Below, piece after piece: positions 17,178-25,902 of a stretch of DNA of 64,000 nt. Source of the DNA: Palsa-504 sp963790065 (GTDB taxonomy: Bacteria > Actinomycetota > Actinomycetes > Streptosporangiales > Streptosporangiaceae); NCBI GenBank assembly GCA_963790065.1, contig CAWBNK010000007.1, forward strand, positions 244,535 to 308,534, in the 5' to 3' direction. Under the pieces are notes generated by a model. It was not told the DNA's origin. It worked only from the letters and a program-made list of their open reading frames with translations, and did not search any database. The stretch's first letter is position 1. Each line of letters begins with the position of its first letter. Position numbers and translations under genes: made by a program.

Positions 17178-18632
17178 ATGGCGATTGAGTGGTCCGGTTT
17201 GAGTCCGGGGCTGCTGGTCCGGCTCGACCGTTCGGCCAGCCAGCCGCTGCGCGGCCAACTGGAGGCGAGCCTGCGCGAGGCGATCAGGGGCGGCCGGCTC
17301 CGCGCCGGGGAACGGCTGCCGTCCTCGCGGGAGCTGGCGCGTGAGCTCGGCGTCTCCCGCGGCATGGTGCAGGACTGCTACGGGCAGCTGCTGGCCGAGG
17401 GCTACCTGACCAGCCACACCGGATCCGCCACCCGGGTCGCTGGCATCAGCGGCCAGCAAGCCGGTGACCAGCCCGGGCCCGGCCCGGCCGCGGTCGCGCC
17501 GTTGCCGCCCCGCCATTCCGCGGAGCCGCCGCTGATCGCGGACTTCGAACACGGCGTACCGGACCTGTCCAGCTTCCCGCGTACCGACTGGGCCTGGGCC
17601 GTCAAGCAGGCGTGCACCCAGGCTGCCTCCGCGGACCTGGGATACGGCGACCCGCGCGGCAGCTCGGTGCTGCGCGAGGTCCTCGCCGGGTACCTGCGGC
17701 GGGTGCGCGCCGCTGCCGCCAGCCCGGGGCGGATGATCATCAGCACCGGCTTTGCGCAAGGACTCAACCTGGTCCTGCACGCCCTGGCCCGCGAAGGCGC
17801 CGTGACGTGCGTGGCCTTCGAGGACCCGGGCTACGGCAGCGCGCAGGTAGACGAGACGGTCCGCGCGGTCCTGGCCATGGGCATCGACGTCGCCTACGTA
17901 CCGGTTGACGAGCAAGGTCTCGTGGTCAGCGAACTGGCGGCCAGCGGAGCCCAGGCTGTCGTGGTCACCCCGGCGCACCAGTCGCCTACCGGGGTGGTCC
18001 TGTCCCCGGCCCGGCGGCACGCCCTGACCGACTGGGCGGGGCGCGCCGGCGGGTACGTGATCGAGGACGACTACGACTCGGAGTTCCGCTACGACAAAGA
18101 ACCCGTCGGCGCGCTGCAGGGACTAGCCCCAGACCGGGTCTTCCTGCTCGGCACGGCCAGCAAGGCGCTGGCGCCCGCGGTCCGCCTCGGCTGGGTCCAC
18201 GCCCCTGCACCGCTGGCCTCAGCGGTCGCCGCCGAGAAAGAAATGAGCGACCGCGGCTCCTGCATGCTAGACCAGCTCGCCCTGGCCACCCTGCTCACCA
18301 CCGGCCGGTACGACCGCCACCTGCGGCGGATGCGAACTGTCTACGCCGCCCGCCGCACCGCACTGACCGACGCGTTCGCCAGACACGTGCCGCGAACCCA
18401 GCTCAGCGGGCTGGCGGCCGGATTCCACGCGGTCGCGCCGCTGCCACCCGGCTCCGACGAGGCGGCAGTGATCGCCGCGGCGCGTGACCGGCGGATCGGG
18501 CTGCACGGCATCGGCGACTACCGCGGCAACCCCAGCACCGCCGCGCCACCCGCGCTGGTGATGGGCTTCGGAAACGTCCGCGAGCGAACGATCGAACCCG
18601 CCATCGCCGCCGTCGCCGACCTGCTCAGCTGA
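17178..18632 (+). CDS. MocR/GntR-family PLP-dependent transcriptional regulator
   Basis: A 484-aa chimera of a GntR winged helix (LPSSRELARELGVSRGMVQDCY at residues ~50-75) and a fold-type-I aminotransferase domain. The PLP-binding Lys is in GTASKALAP and the Asp in IEDDYDSEFRYD; both are intact. The ATG at 17178 is preferred because the similarity starts at once. An ATG at 17157 is also possible. MocR proteins sense an amine or vitamer through PLP. Here the divergent MFS gene is the likely target. Confidence 0.92.
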   Translation: MAIEWSGLSPGLLVRLDRSASQPLRGQLEASLREAIRGGRLRAGERLPSSRELARELGVSRGMVQDCYGQLLAEGYLTSHTGSATRVAGISGQQAGDQPGPGPAAVAPLPPRHSAEPPLIADFEHGVPDLSSFPRTDWAWAVKQACTQAASADLGYGDPRGSSVLREVLAGYLRRVRAAAASPGRMIISTGFAQGLNLVLHALAREGAVTCVAFEDPGYGSAQVDETVRAVLAMGIDVAYVPVDEQGLVVSELAASGAQAVVVTPAHQSPTGVVLSPARRHALTDWAGRAGGYVIEDDYDSEFRYDKEPVGALQGLAPDRVFLLGTASKALAPAVRLGWVHAPAPLASAVAAEKEMSDRGSCMLDQLALATLLTTGRYDRHLRRMRTVYAARRTALTDAFARHVPRTQLSGLAAGFHAVAPLPPGSDEAAVIAAARDRRIGLHGIGDYRGNPSTAAPPALVMGFGNVRERTIEPAIAAVADLLS

Positions 18633-18667
18633 CCACGGCATCCGACATCGGTGGTCATCGACCGCAC

Positions 18668-18690
18668 CCCGCCCGGGCCGACCGGGCGGG
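18668..18690. terminator. Bidirectional hairpin between convergent genes
   Basis: Perfect 9-bp stem CCCGCCCGG / CCGGGCGGG with a 5-nt loop, placed between the ends of the MocR gene and the convergent monooxygenase gene. There is no U-tract, as is common in high-GC actinobacteria. Confidence 0.6.
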
Positions 18691-18703
18691 CAAGCTCAGC
18701 TGG

Positions 18704-19027
18704 TCAGCGAGGCTGGATCTCGCCCATCGGGCCGAAGCCGTCATGCGGCGTGTCGATGTAGATAATCTGCGGCTGCGTGGCCACCAAATCGGGTGCGGTG
18801 TCGAAGAACTTCTTCACGTAGGGCTGCTTGACGTGCGTGCCCCCCGCCTCGGCATCCTTGAAGCCCTCGATGCAGACGAACTGGTTGTCGTCGGTAAGAC
18901 TCCGGGCAAACTGGAAGAACAAGCAGCCGTCCTCGGAGTTGACGTCCTTGGCGTAGGAGTCGGCCAGCGCCAGCCAATCGTCCATCTTCTCGGGCCGGAT
19001 CTGCATCTTGATGTTGATCAAGATCAT
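18704..19027 (-). CDS. Antibiotic-biosynthesis-monooxygenase (ABM) domain protein / quinol monooxygenase-like
   Basis: A 107-aa ferredoxin-like alpha/beta-barrel protein. The family pattern is an N-terminal beta strand (ILINIKMQIRPEK), a helix with SYAKDVNSEDGCLFFQF, then FVCIEGFKDAEAGGTHVKQPYVKKFF. The start MILINIK is chosen because AGGAGGAAAC lies immediately upstream. YgiN/ActVA-Orf6-like proteins oxidise quinols or polyketides without a metal or flavin. No biosynthetic cluster is adjacent, so a housekeeping quinol role is as likely. Confidence 0.87.
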   Translation of the reverse strand: MILINIKMQIRPEKMDDWLALADSYAKDVNSEDGCLFFQFARSLTDDNQFVCIEGFKDAEAGGTHVKQPYVKKFFDTAPDLVATQPQIIYIDTPHDGFGPMGEIQPR

Positions 19028-19140
19028 GTTTCCTCCTGCTAGGTGACCGTCGTCATCATCGTGGTGCGATCTGCAGCGACCGTCAACTGCAGCGGCCGCA
19101 CGCATCTACTTTATGGCGTAGAGTCGGTTGCGGAGGAATC

Positions 19141-19806
19141 ATGAGCCACACGCCCGGTACCGCCGCCGCCGAGAACGACGGCGACTTCGACCCGAGCCAG
19201 GCCGCTGCCCTGCTGGAGCAGGCCACCGGGCAGGCACGCCGCACGTTCATGCCGTTCGGCCCGCCGCTGCTGTGGGCTTTCCGGGCGGTCATCGGGCTTG
19301 TCGCCTGCGGTGGCTGCTGGCTGTCCGTGCGCGGCCAGCAGCCTTACTCCGGGCCCGGCGGCTGGGCCCCGGCCGTTGCCTTCGTGCTCGTGGCCGTCAA
19401 TATCGGCTGGACCGCCTCGGTGATCAGGCGCGGAGGGTGGGGCGTCAGCGGCCCGGCCCAGCGGGCCAAGCGGGCCTGGGTCGGCGCGACGGTCGCGGCC
19501 CTCGTCGTCGCGTACGCGGTCATGGCGCCGCTGTACCACTCCGGGACAAGTCACCCGGTCTGGGGGCTGTACCCGGCTAGCGCACCGTGGTTGATCATCG
19601 GCCTGATCGGCGCGGCTGTCGCGACGGCACGGCAAGACTGGCTGAGAGCCGGCACCTGCCTCGCGATCGCCCTCGTCGCCGTGGCCGCCGGGTTCGGCGG
19701 CCCGGCGGGCGCATGGCTGATCATGGGCATCGGCCTGGCCGCGGTGTGCCTGGGCATCGCCGGATTCATCGCCCGGCAGCAGCGCCGCACCGCGGTCTGG
19801 TCATGA
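19141..19806 (+). CDS. Membrane protein of unknown function (co-transcribed with a wHTH regulator)
   Basis: A 221-aa protein with an acidic soluble N-terminus (~35 residues) and about six hydrophobic segments arranged in pairs. Start ATG is preceded by GGAGG. The stop overlaps the next start in ATGA. No family was recognised. Tandem placement with a winged-helix regulator suggests that the regulator controls its own operon and that this membrane protein is its effector or sensor; this is inference. Confidence 0.8.
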   Translation: MSHTPGTAAAENDGDFDPSQAAALLEQATGQARRTFMPFGPPLLWAFRAVIGLVACGGCWLSVRGQQPYSGPGGWAPAVAFVLVAVNIGWTASVIRRGGWGVSGPAQRAKRAWVGATVAALVVAYAVMAPLYHSGTSHPVWGLYPASAPWLIIGLIGAAVATARQDWLRAGTCLAIALVAVAAGFGGPAGAWLIMGIGLAAVCLGIAGFIARQQRRTAVWS

Positions 19807-20150
19807 CCGCCGACGAGCTCGACCCGCTGATCCACGTCCCTACGCGGCTGCGGATCGTCGCGACGCTGGCGGCGCTGCCCGACGGCGACACGCTGTCCTT
19901 CACCCGCCTGCAGGACATGCTCGAGCTGACCCCAGGCAACCTGATCATCCAGCTGCGCAAGCTCGAAGAAGCCGGCTACCTCGCCAGCGAGAAGACCAGG
20001 AACGGGTCCACGCAGAAAACCACGGTGGCCCTGACCAGCCAGGGCCGGGCAGCGCTCGGCGCCTACACCAGGGCGCTGCGCAACCTGCTCGGCGGCCTGG
20101 ACGGTAATGGCAGGCCCGCCGAGGACGGCCGCGATCAGGTTGCCCGCTGA
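19803..20150 (+). CDS. Winged-helix transcriptional regulator (HTH_34, MarR/ArsR-like)
   Basis: A 115-aa small DNA-binding protein. The typical opening is LDPLIHVPTRLRIVATLAAL, followed by FTRLQDMLELTPGNLIIQL (recognition helix), LEEAGYLASEKTRNG (wing) and VALTSQGRAAL. This pattern is diagnostic of the HTH_34 family. The ATG overlaps the stop of the preceding membrane protein (ATGA), so it is translationally coupled to it. Confidence 0.9.
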   Translation: MTADELDPLIHVPTRLRIVATLAALPDGDTLSFTRLQDMLELTPGNLIIQLRKLEEAGYLASEKTRNGSTQKTTVALTSQGRAALGAYTRALRNLLGGLDGNGRPAEDGRDQVAR

Positions 20151-20181
20151 GCCGTTCGCGTTGCCTGGAAGGATCGCTGCC

Positions 20182-21138
20182 ATGTACCCGTCCATTGAGC
20201 CGTACGACTCCGGCCACCTTCAGGTGGGCGACGGTCACGTCGTGTACTGGGAGGTCGTCGGCTCGCCTGACGGTCTCCCGGCGATTTGGTTGCACGGCGG
20301 CCCGGGCGCGCCGGCCTCCCCCGGCAGCCGGCGGAACTTCGATCCCGCTCGCTACCGCGCGGTCATCTTCGACCAGCGGGGGTGCGGGCGCAGCCGCCCC
20401 CTGGCTAGCGACGCCGACGCAGACTTGACGACCAACACCACTGACCACCTGATCGCTGACATGGAGCGCCTGCGCACGCACCTCGGCATCGACCGGTGGG
20501 TCGTGGTCGGAGGCTCGTGGGGCGTGACACTCGCCCTGGTCTACGCGCAGCGCCACCCGGAACGGGTCATCGGCATGGTGCTGGCGGCAGTGACGGCAGG
20601 GCACTGGAGGGAGACGCAGTGGATCACCAGGGACATGGGCCGGGTGTTCCCTCGTCAGTGGGACCGCTTCGTGGAACTGCTGCCCGAGGCCGAACGCCAT
20701 GGCGATCTTGCTGCCGCCTACGCCCGGCTGCTGGCCAGCCCGGATCAGGCAGTGCGTGAGGAGGCTGCCCGGCGCTGGTGCGAGTGGGAGGACACCCACA
20801 TGTCCCTCGCACCCGGCTACGAGCCGCACCTCAGTGTGCGGGAGCTGTCCTGGCAGATGGTCTTCGCCCGGCTGGTGACGCATTACTGGGGACACGGCAG
20901 CTTCCTGGCCGACAACGAGGTGCTGGCCAATGTGGCGAGGATCGCGCACATCCCCGCCACGCTTATCCACGGCCGCTACGACGTCTCCGGCCCGCTCGAC
21001 ACTGCGTGGGAGCTGCACAAGGCATGGCCAGCGAGCCGCCTGGTCGTCATCGACGACGCCGGTCACTTCGGCGGAAGCATGAACGAGCAGTTCACGGCCG
21101 CGATCGACGCCATGGCCGACCAACCGCACCCCGCCTAG
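20182..21138 (+). CDS. pip: Proline iminopeptidase (peptidase family S33)
   Basis: A 318-aa alpha/beta hydrolase with S33 signatures: HGGPGAPASPG oxyanion loop, FDQRGCGRS, nucleophile elbow VVGGSWGVTLAL, GRYDVSGP with the acid and AGHFGG with the His. It should release N-terminal proline from peptides. Start MYPSIEP at 20182 is supported by GGAAGG 9-13 bp upstream. It is slightly downstream of the wHTH gene and may share its transcript. Confidence 0.92.
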   Translation: MYPSIEPYDSGHLQVGDGHVVYWEVVGSPDGLPAIWLHGGPGAPASPGSRRNFDPARYRAVIFDQRGCGRSRPLASDADADLTTNTTDHLIADMERLRTHLGIDRWVVVGGSWGVTLALVYAQRHPERVIGMVLAAVTAGHWRETQWITRDMGRVFPRQWDRFVELLPEAERHGDLAAAYARLLASPDQAVREEAARRWCEWEDTHMSLAPGYEPHLSVRELSWQMVFARLVTHYWGHGSFLADNEVLANVARIAHIPATLIHGRYDVSGPLDTAWELHKAWPASRLVVIDDAGHFGGSMNEQFTAAIDAMADQPHPA

Positions 21139-21170
21139 AACCACCCGAGTGCAGCGGTACGTTAGCTGTT

Positions 21171-21635
21171 ATGGACGATGAATTCCAGACCTCCTACCAG
21201 GGTGTCACGCTCGGTGTCCCGGTGCTGACCAAGGACGGCGAGCAGTTCGGCATCCTGGAGCATGTCCTCGCGGTAGAGGAGCAAGACATCTTCGAGGGCA
21301 TCGTGGTGTGGGTCGGCGGCGGAGGCTGGGCCGAGCGCAAGATCCAGCGCGAGCTCAGCATGGGCCACCAGTCCGCCGCCCATTTCCTTGAGACGTTCCG
21401 CCACAACGACCTGCGGTTCGTCGAGGCGGACAAGGTGGCGATGATCACCGTCGGCGATATCCGGTGCGACCTGGACCGGTCGCAGGTCGCGCTGCTCCAG
21501 CCGCCGTCCGGCGCGCCCGTCTTCTACGCCAACGCCATCGATCAGGCCGGCCCGTCCCAGCAGACATACACGGGCCGGTATGGGAACCAGATGTACGGGC
21601 CGATGTTCGGCCGGACCAGGTGGCGGCAGGAGTAG
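21171..21635 (+). CDS. PRC-barrel-like conserved hypothetical protein
   Basis: A 154-aa soluble protein. The first half (GVTLGVPVLTKDGEQFGILEHVLAVEEQDIF) looks like a PRC-barrel strand pattern, as in stress or photosynthetic reaction-centre-like small proteins of actinobacteria. The C-terminus is Gln/Tyr/Gly-rich and probably disordered. No catalytic motif is seen. Function unknown. Confidence 0.75.
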   Translation: MDDEFQTSYQGVTLGVPVLTKDGEQFGILEHVLAVEEQDIFEGIVVWVGGGGWAERKIQRELSMGHQSAAHFLETFRHNDLRFVEADKVAMITVGDIRCDLDRSQVALLQPPSGAPVFYANAIDQAGPSQQTYTGRYGNQMYGPMFGRTRWRQE

Positions 21636-21660
21636 GGTGACGGCCGGCTGAGCAGGCCTG

Positions 21661-21726
21661 GACTGGGCGACTGGACTGGGCGACTGGACTGGGCGACTGG
21701 ACTGGGGCGACTGGACTGGGGCGACT
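21661..21726 (+). repeat. 13-14 bp minisatellite, about five copies
   Basis: Tandem units of GACTGGGCGACTG, the last two with an extra G. The array runs into the stop codon of the response-regulator gene at 21725. It lies between convergent genes. Confidence 0.85.
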
Positions 21727-22405
21727 AGTGGCCCGGGGCCTGCCCGGCGGCGCGCGGGGCGACCATGCCGGTCTGGTAGGCGAAGACGACGAGCTGCGCC
21801 CGGTCGCGGGCGCCGAGCTTGATCATCGCCCGGCTGACGTGCGTCTTGGCGGTGGCGGGGCTGAGCACCAGGGCGTCGGCGATCTCGTCGTTGGACAGGC
21901 CGTGCGCGACCAGGGCCACCACCTCCCGTTCCCGGTTGGTGAGGGTTTCCATCCCTGCCGCGGCGACCGCGTCCGGCGGCCGGGCTACGAACTCGCTGAT
22001 CAGGCGGCTGGTGACCGCAGGGGACAGCAGCGCGTCCCCTCGCATAACGACCCGCAGCGCCTGCAGCAGCTCAGCCGGCTGGGTGTCCTTCAGCAGGAAT
22101 CCGCTCGCACCCGCCCGCAGCGCGCGGAAGATGTACTCGTCCAGCCCGAAGTTGGTGAGGATCAGCACGCGCACGCTGTCCAGCCGCTCATCTGCGACGA
22201 TCTGCCTGGTGGCCTCGAGGCCGTCTAGCACCGGCATCTGAATGTCCATGAGCACGATGTCGGGGCGGTGCTCGGCGGCCAGTGCGACCGCGTGCTGCCC
22301 GTCGGCGGCCTCGGCGACCACCTCGATGTCGTCTTCCGCATCGAGCAGCGACCGGATGCCGCTGCGGATCAGCGCCTGGTCGTCGGCCAGCAGGATCCTG
22401 ATCAC
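21725..22405 (-). CDS. NarL/FixJ-family response regulator
   Basis: A 226-aa regulator. The receiver domain has the DD pair in LLADDQALI, phospho-Asp in IVLMDIQMP, and the Lys in FLLKDTQP. The LuxR HTH is LTNREREVVALVAHGLSNDE to SRAMIKLGARDRAQL. The GTG start overlaps the kinase stop (GTGA), so the pair is one operon. Divergent to it, beyond the kinase, is a DHA2 multidrug exporter that is the natural target. The 3' end borders a minisatellite. Confidence 0.93.
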   Translation of the reverse strand: MIRILLADDQALIRSGIRSLLDAEDDIEVVAEAADGQHAVALAAEHRPDIVLMDIQMPVLDGLEATRQIVADERLDSVRVLILTNFGLDEYIFRALRAGASGFLLKDTQPAELLQALRVVMRGDALLSPAVTSRLISEFVARPPDAVAAAGMETLTNREREVVALVAHGLSNDEIADALVLSPATAKTHVSRAMIKLGARDRAQLVVFAYQTGMVAPRAAGQAPGH

Positions 22406-23202
22406 GACGGCGCCCGCGCGGGCAGCTCGGCGCGTACCAGGAAGCCGCCGCCGTCCTGTGGTCCGGCCTGGAGCCGGCCGCCGAGGGCGGACACCCGTTC
22501 CCGCATGCCGACGAGGCCCAGCCCTGGACCTGACGGCCGGGTGCCGGCGGGAGCGACAGTGCCCTGGCCGTCGTCGTCGACCTGGATCGAGAGGGCTTCT
22601 GGGGTGTAGTGCAAGTGAACCGACGCGCTCACCTGATCGCCGCCGCCGGCCAAGCCGGCGTGACGGCCCACATTGGTGAGCGCTTCCTGCACGATCCGGT
22701 AGGCCGCCTGGTCCACTTCGGGCGCAAGCGGCCGCTGCGCGCCGGTCACGGTCACGGTCACGGGGAGACCGGCCGCCTGTGCGCGTGCCACCAGGCTGTC
22801 CAGCTGGCTGAGGCCGCTGCCGTCGCCGTCCTCCTCGCTGCGGAGCACGCCGAGGGTCGCGCGCAGTTCCCGTACGGCGTCCGCGCCTGCCTCCTGGATC
22901 GCCAGCAGCGCGGGCGGGACATCCTCGCCGCGCTTGCGGGCCAGGTGTACCGCCACGCCAGCCTGGACCTGGATTACCGAGATGCTGTGCGTCAGGGAGT
23001 CGTGCAGCTCACGGGCGATGCGCAGGCGCTCTTCCACGGCCCTGCGCCGGGCGACTTCGTCACTGGTCCGCTCCGCCTCTTCCGCGCGCTGCTCGACCTC
23101 GCGCAGGTGCAGCTGCCATATGCGGGACGTCACGACCATGACGCCCGCCGAGATGAGCCATCCGGCCGCGTAGAACCTTCGCCGACCACGATCCGTGCGC
23201 AT
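22402..23202 (-). CDS. NarL-type sensor histidine kinase with a minimal membrane domain
   Basis: A 266-aa HisKA_3/HATPase_c kinase. The phospho-His is in RIARELHDSLTHSISVI, the N box in AYRIVQEALTNVGRHAG, and the ATP lid in GLGLVGMRERVSALGG. Only one hydrophobic segment (FYAAGWLISAGVMVV) precedes a coiled-coil helix. Actinobacterial homologues usually have four to six membrane helices and ~400 aa, so this sensor is short. No upstream frame restores the missing part. It could sense membrane state or be N-terminally truncated. Confidence 0.88.
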   Translation of the reverse strand: MRTDRGRRRFYAAGWLISAGVMVVTSRIWQLHLREVEQRAEEAERTSDEVARRRAVEERLRIARELHDSLTHSISVIQVQAGVAVHLARKRGEDVPPALLAIQEAGADAVRELRATLGVLRSEEDGDGSGLSQLDSLVARAQAAGLPVTVTVTGAQRPLAPEVDQAAYRIVQEALTNVGRHAGLAGGGDQVSASVHLHYTPEALSIQVDDDGQGTVAPAGTRPSGPGLGLVGMRERVSALGGRLQAGPQDGGGFLVRAELPARAPS

Positions 23203-23367
23203 TCTCCGAGCGTACGCGTCCTGCCCGCGCGCGCATCCGCCTCCGGTAGCTAATGCCGGCTACTCCCCGCGTGGTACCCCGGCACCCGACGGCATCCCGG
23301 CTGACCAGGCAGAAGTCACCTCCGACGCACGACGACGGCGAGCCGTCCAGCCGACAGCATCGATGGC

Positions 23368-24900
23368 ATGGCAACGACATTTTCCGCAAGCACATCCCCC
23401 GACCCCCGCCGGTGGCTGATCCTAGGCACCGTCGGCGTCGCCCAGCTTATGGTCGTGCTGGACGCGACGATCGTGAACATCGCGCTGCCGTCCGCGCAGC
23501 GAGCGCTGGGCTTCACCACCGTCGACCGCCAGTGGGTGGTCACCGCCTACGCGCTCGCGTTCGGCAGCCTGCTGCTGTTCGGCGGGCGGCTGGGCGACCT
23601 GATCGGGCGCAAGATCACGTTCCTGGCCGGCGCGCTCGGCTTCGCCGCCGCGTCGGCCGTCGGCGGGGCGGCCACCAGCTTGGGCATGCTGGTGGCGGCT
23701 CGCGCGGCCCAGGGCGCGTTCGGCGCGCTTCTCGCACCCGCGGCCCTGTCGATCCTGACCACGACGTTCAGCGACCCGAAGGAGCGCGGCAAGGCGTTCG
23801 GCGTCTACGGCGCGATCGTCGGCGCAGGCGGGGCGATCGGCCTGGTGCTCGGCGGGGTCCTGACCGAGTACCTGACCTGGCGCTGGTGCCTGTACGTAAA
23901 CCTGATCTTCGCCGGCCTCGCGGTGGTGGGAGCGGTGCTGCTGCTCAAGCAGCAGCGCACGCGGGCCGGAACCCGGCTGGACCTGCCCGGCGTCGCCCTC
24001 GTCGCGGCCTCGATGTTCTGCCTCGTCTACGGGTTCTCCAACGCCGCGAGCCACAACTGGCACACGCCGTCCACCTACGGCTTCCTGGCCGCCGGCGTGG
24101 CGCTGCTCGCCGTGTTCGCGTGGTGGCAGTCCCGCGCGGCCAGCCCGCTGCTGCCGCCGCGGGTGGTGCTCGACCGCAACCGGGGCGCCGCCTACCTGGC
24201 CGTGCTGACCGCGGGCGCAGGCATTTTCGGCGTCTTCTTGTTCCTCACCTACTACCTGCAGCAGACCCTGGGCTACTCCCCGGTGGTCAGCGGCGTCGCC
24301 TTCCTGCCGCTGATCGCGACGCTGGTGGTGGCCGCCAACCTGTCCAACGTGGTGCTGCTGCCCCGGCTCGGCCCCAGGCCGCTGGTCACCGCCGGCCTGC
24401 TGCTGGCCGCAGGCAGCCTGATATGGCTGACCAGGATCGGCGTGCACTCGAGCTACGCATCGGCGGTGCTCGGCCCGCTGATGGCGGCCGGCCTGGGCTT
24501 CGGCTTCACGATCGCGCCGTCGATGAACACCGGGACGTTCGGCGTGGCGCCACAGGACGCGGGCGTGGTCTCGGCCACGCTCAACACCGGCCAGCAGATC
24601 GGCGGCTCGATCGGCACCTCGCTGCTCAACACGATCTTCGCCAGCGCGGTGGCGCACTACCTGACCAGCCACCTGAGCCCCGCCACCCTGGTCCACGGGC
24701 ACCCGGCCGCGTCCCTGACCGAGATGTCGCTGATCCACGGCTACACCACCGGTTTCTGGGTCGCGGCAGCCATCTTCGGCGCCGGCGCGGTGACCTGCGG
24801 CACGCTGTTCCGCTCCGGCCCGCTCCGCGCCTCCGGATCCGCGGCGGCCGCTCCGGCTAGGGCAGCCGTGCCGCAGGCCACCACTGCCCACTCCGGCTGA
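23368..24900 (+). CDS. DHA2-family (EmrB/QacA) MFS drug exporter
   Basis: A 510-aa, 14-TM drug:H+ antiporter. Motif D1-like LDATIVNIALPSAQRALG at the end of TM1, motif A GGRLGDLIGRK, and the motif C region FVGA...GGAIGLVLGG in TM5 are all seen. It is divergent from the two-component system at 21725-23202 across 165 bp, and its expression is probably controlled by it. No clear Shine-Dalgarno; an ATG 6 bp upstream is in the same frame. Confidence 0.92.
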   Translation: MATTFSASTSPDPRRWLILGTVGVAQLMVVLDATIVNIALPSAQRALGFTTVDRQWVVTAYALAFGSLLLFGGRLGDLIGRKITFLAGALGFAAASAVGGAATSLGMLVAARAAQGAFGALLAPAALSILTTTFSDPKERGKAFGVYGAIVGAGGAIGLVLGGVLTEYLTWRWCLYVNLIFAGLAVVGAVLLLKQQRTRAGTRLDLPGVALVAASMFCLVYGFSNAASHNWHTPSTYGFLAAGVALLAVFAWWQSRAASPLLPPRVVLDRNRGAAYLAVLTAGAGIFGVFLFLTYYLQQTLGYSPVVSGVAFLPLIATLVVAANLSNVVLLPRLGPRPLVTAGLLLAAGSLIWLTRIGVHSSYASAVLGPLMAAGLGFGFTIAPSMNTGTFGVAPQDAGVVSATLNTGQQIGGSIGTSLLNTIFASAVAHYLTSHLSPATLVHGHPAASLTEMSLIHGYTTGFWVAAAIFGAGAVTCGTLFRSGPLRASGSAAAAPARAAVPQATTAHSG

Positions 24901-24949
24901 CAGCAGCGGCAACCACCCGAACGTTCACCTCGACCCGAGGAGGAGCCAC

Positions 24950-25447
24950 ATGCTGACAGATACGTACCGGCAGCGCGACCAGCGATCTTTCCTGCTCCAG
25001 CGGGCGCAGCCAGCGATGACCGGGCTCATAGACGGCTCCCTGTCGACGCTCGCCCCGATCTTCGCCGTCGCCTTTGCCACCCACCGGCCGCACGACGCGT
25101 TCCTCGCCGGGCTGGCCACCGCGATCGGCGCCGGCGTCAGCATGGCCTTCTCCGAAGGGCTATCCGACACCGGCGACCTGACCGGCCGCGGCAGCCCTCA
25201 GTTGCGCGGCGCGATCACCGGCTTCGCCACCTTCCTCGGCGGCGTCCTGCACACGCTGCCGTTTCTCCTGCCGCAGTTCCGGGCTGCGGTGCTGCTCGCG
25301 CTCGCCGTGATGGCGTTCGAGCTGCTGGCGCTCGCTTGGATCCGCCGGCGGTTCTTCGGCACCGGCTTCCTCCGCTCGTTCATCTACGTGACGGTGGCCG
25401 GGGCCATCATCGTCGCCATCAGTACCGCGCTGGGAGCAGTCAGCTGA
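24950..25447 (+). CDS. VIT1/CCC1-like membrane transporter
   Basis: A 165-aa protein with about four to five membrane segments. It shows a helix pattern (MTGLIDGSLSTLAPIFAVAF) and the GAGVSMAFSEGLSDTGD motif typical of vacuolar-iron-transporter-like (VIT1/CCC1) proteins that move Fe2+ or Mn2+. It is shorter than most members and lacks the cytosolic metal-binding insert. GAGGAGG precedes the ATG. It follows the DHA2 exporter by 49 bp and may be co-transcribed. Confidence 0.7.
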   Translation: MLTDTYRQRDQRSFLLQRAQPAMTGLIDGSLSTLAPIFAVAFATHRPHDAFLAGLATAIGAGVSMAFSEGLSDTGDLTGRGSPQLRGAITGFATFLGGVLHTLPFLLPQFRAAVLLALAVMAFELLALAWIRRRFFGTGFLRSFIYVTVAGAIIVAISTALGAVS

Positions 25448-25506
25448 CGCGCATCGCGGCCCGGCAGGCCTTGGTCCAGGGGGCTCGCACTGCCGGGCCA
25501 GCGCTT

Positions 25507-25527
25507 GTTACTACGAAACGTAGTAAC
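25507..25527. promoter_or_regulatory. 21-bp perfect palindrome directly abutting a start codon
   Basis: Nine-base arms GTTACTACG and CGTAGTAAC surround AAA. The last base touches the ATG at 25528, so the site fills the whole ribosome-binding region. Such long perfect symmetry is characteristic of a dimeric repressor operator (TetR or BlaI/CopY type by appearance). No matching regulator gene is in the window. Confidence 0.75.
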
Positions 25528-25902
25528 ATGTCGTCCGTGAACGGCGCCGTCTCCACGACGATTATTGTCGCCGGTCTTGCGCTTGCCGGGTACGCGCTGC
25601 TGATGACCGCCCTAAACCGGCGGATGAACGTCCCCCTCCTCGCCGCAGTCGGCGTCCTTGAGATCCTGCTGCTGGTCCAGGTCGGCATCATCGTGGCCAA
25701 GCTTGCCGGCGGCGAGCGTCCGGCCAGCGTGGCTACGCTCATCGGATACCTGATCGCGACGCCGATCGTCCTGGTGGTCGCCGCGTTCTGGGGGCTGATG
25801 GAGCGATCACGGTGGGGTCCGGCGGTCATCGCCGTAGCCGGGCTCGTCGCGGCCGTGCTGATGGTCCGGCTGCATCAGATCTGGCCGGTCATCCGTGTCT
25901 GA
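25528..25902 (+). CDS. Small four-helix membrane protein of unknown function
   Basis: A 124-aa integral membrane protein with four hydrophobic segments and few charged residues. ATG abuts a perfect palindrome and has no Shine-Dalgarno, so the transcript may be leaderless or tightly repressed. It overlaps the next membrane protein by 8 bp. The pair may be one complex. No family recognised. Confidence 0.75.
   Translation: MSSVNGAVSTTIIVAGLALAGYALLMTALNRRMNVPLLAAVGVLEILLLVQVGIIVAKLAGGERPASVATLIGYLIATPIVLVVAAFWGLMERSRWGPAVIAVAGLVAAVLMVRLHQIWPVIRV

Noticed and set aside
23253..24860. Long Arg-rich open frame overlapping the DHA2 exporter on the same strand
   Set aside because: Frame-shadow of the exporter; no family pattern.
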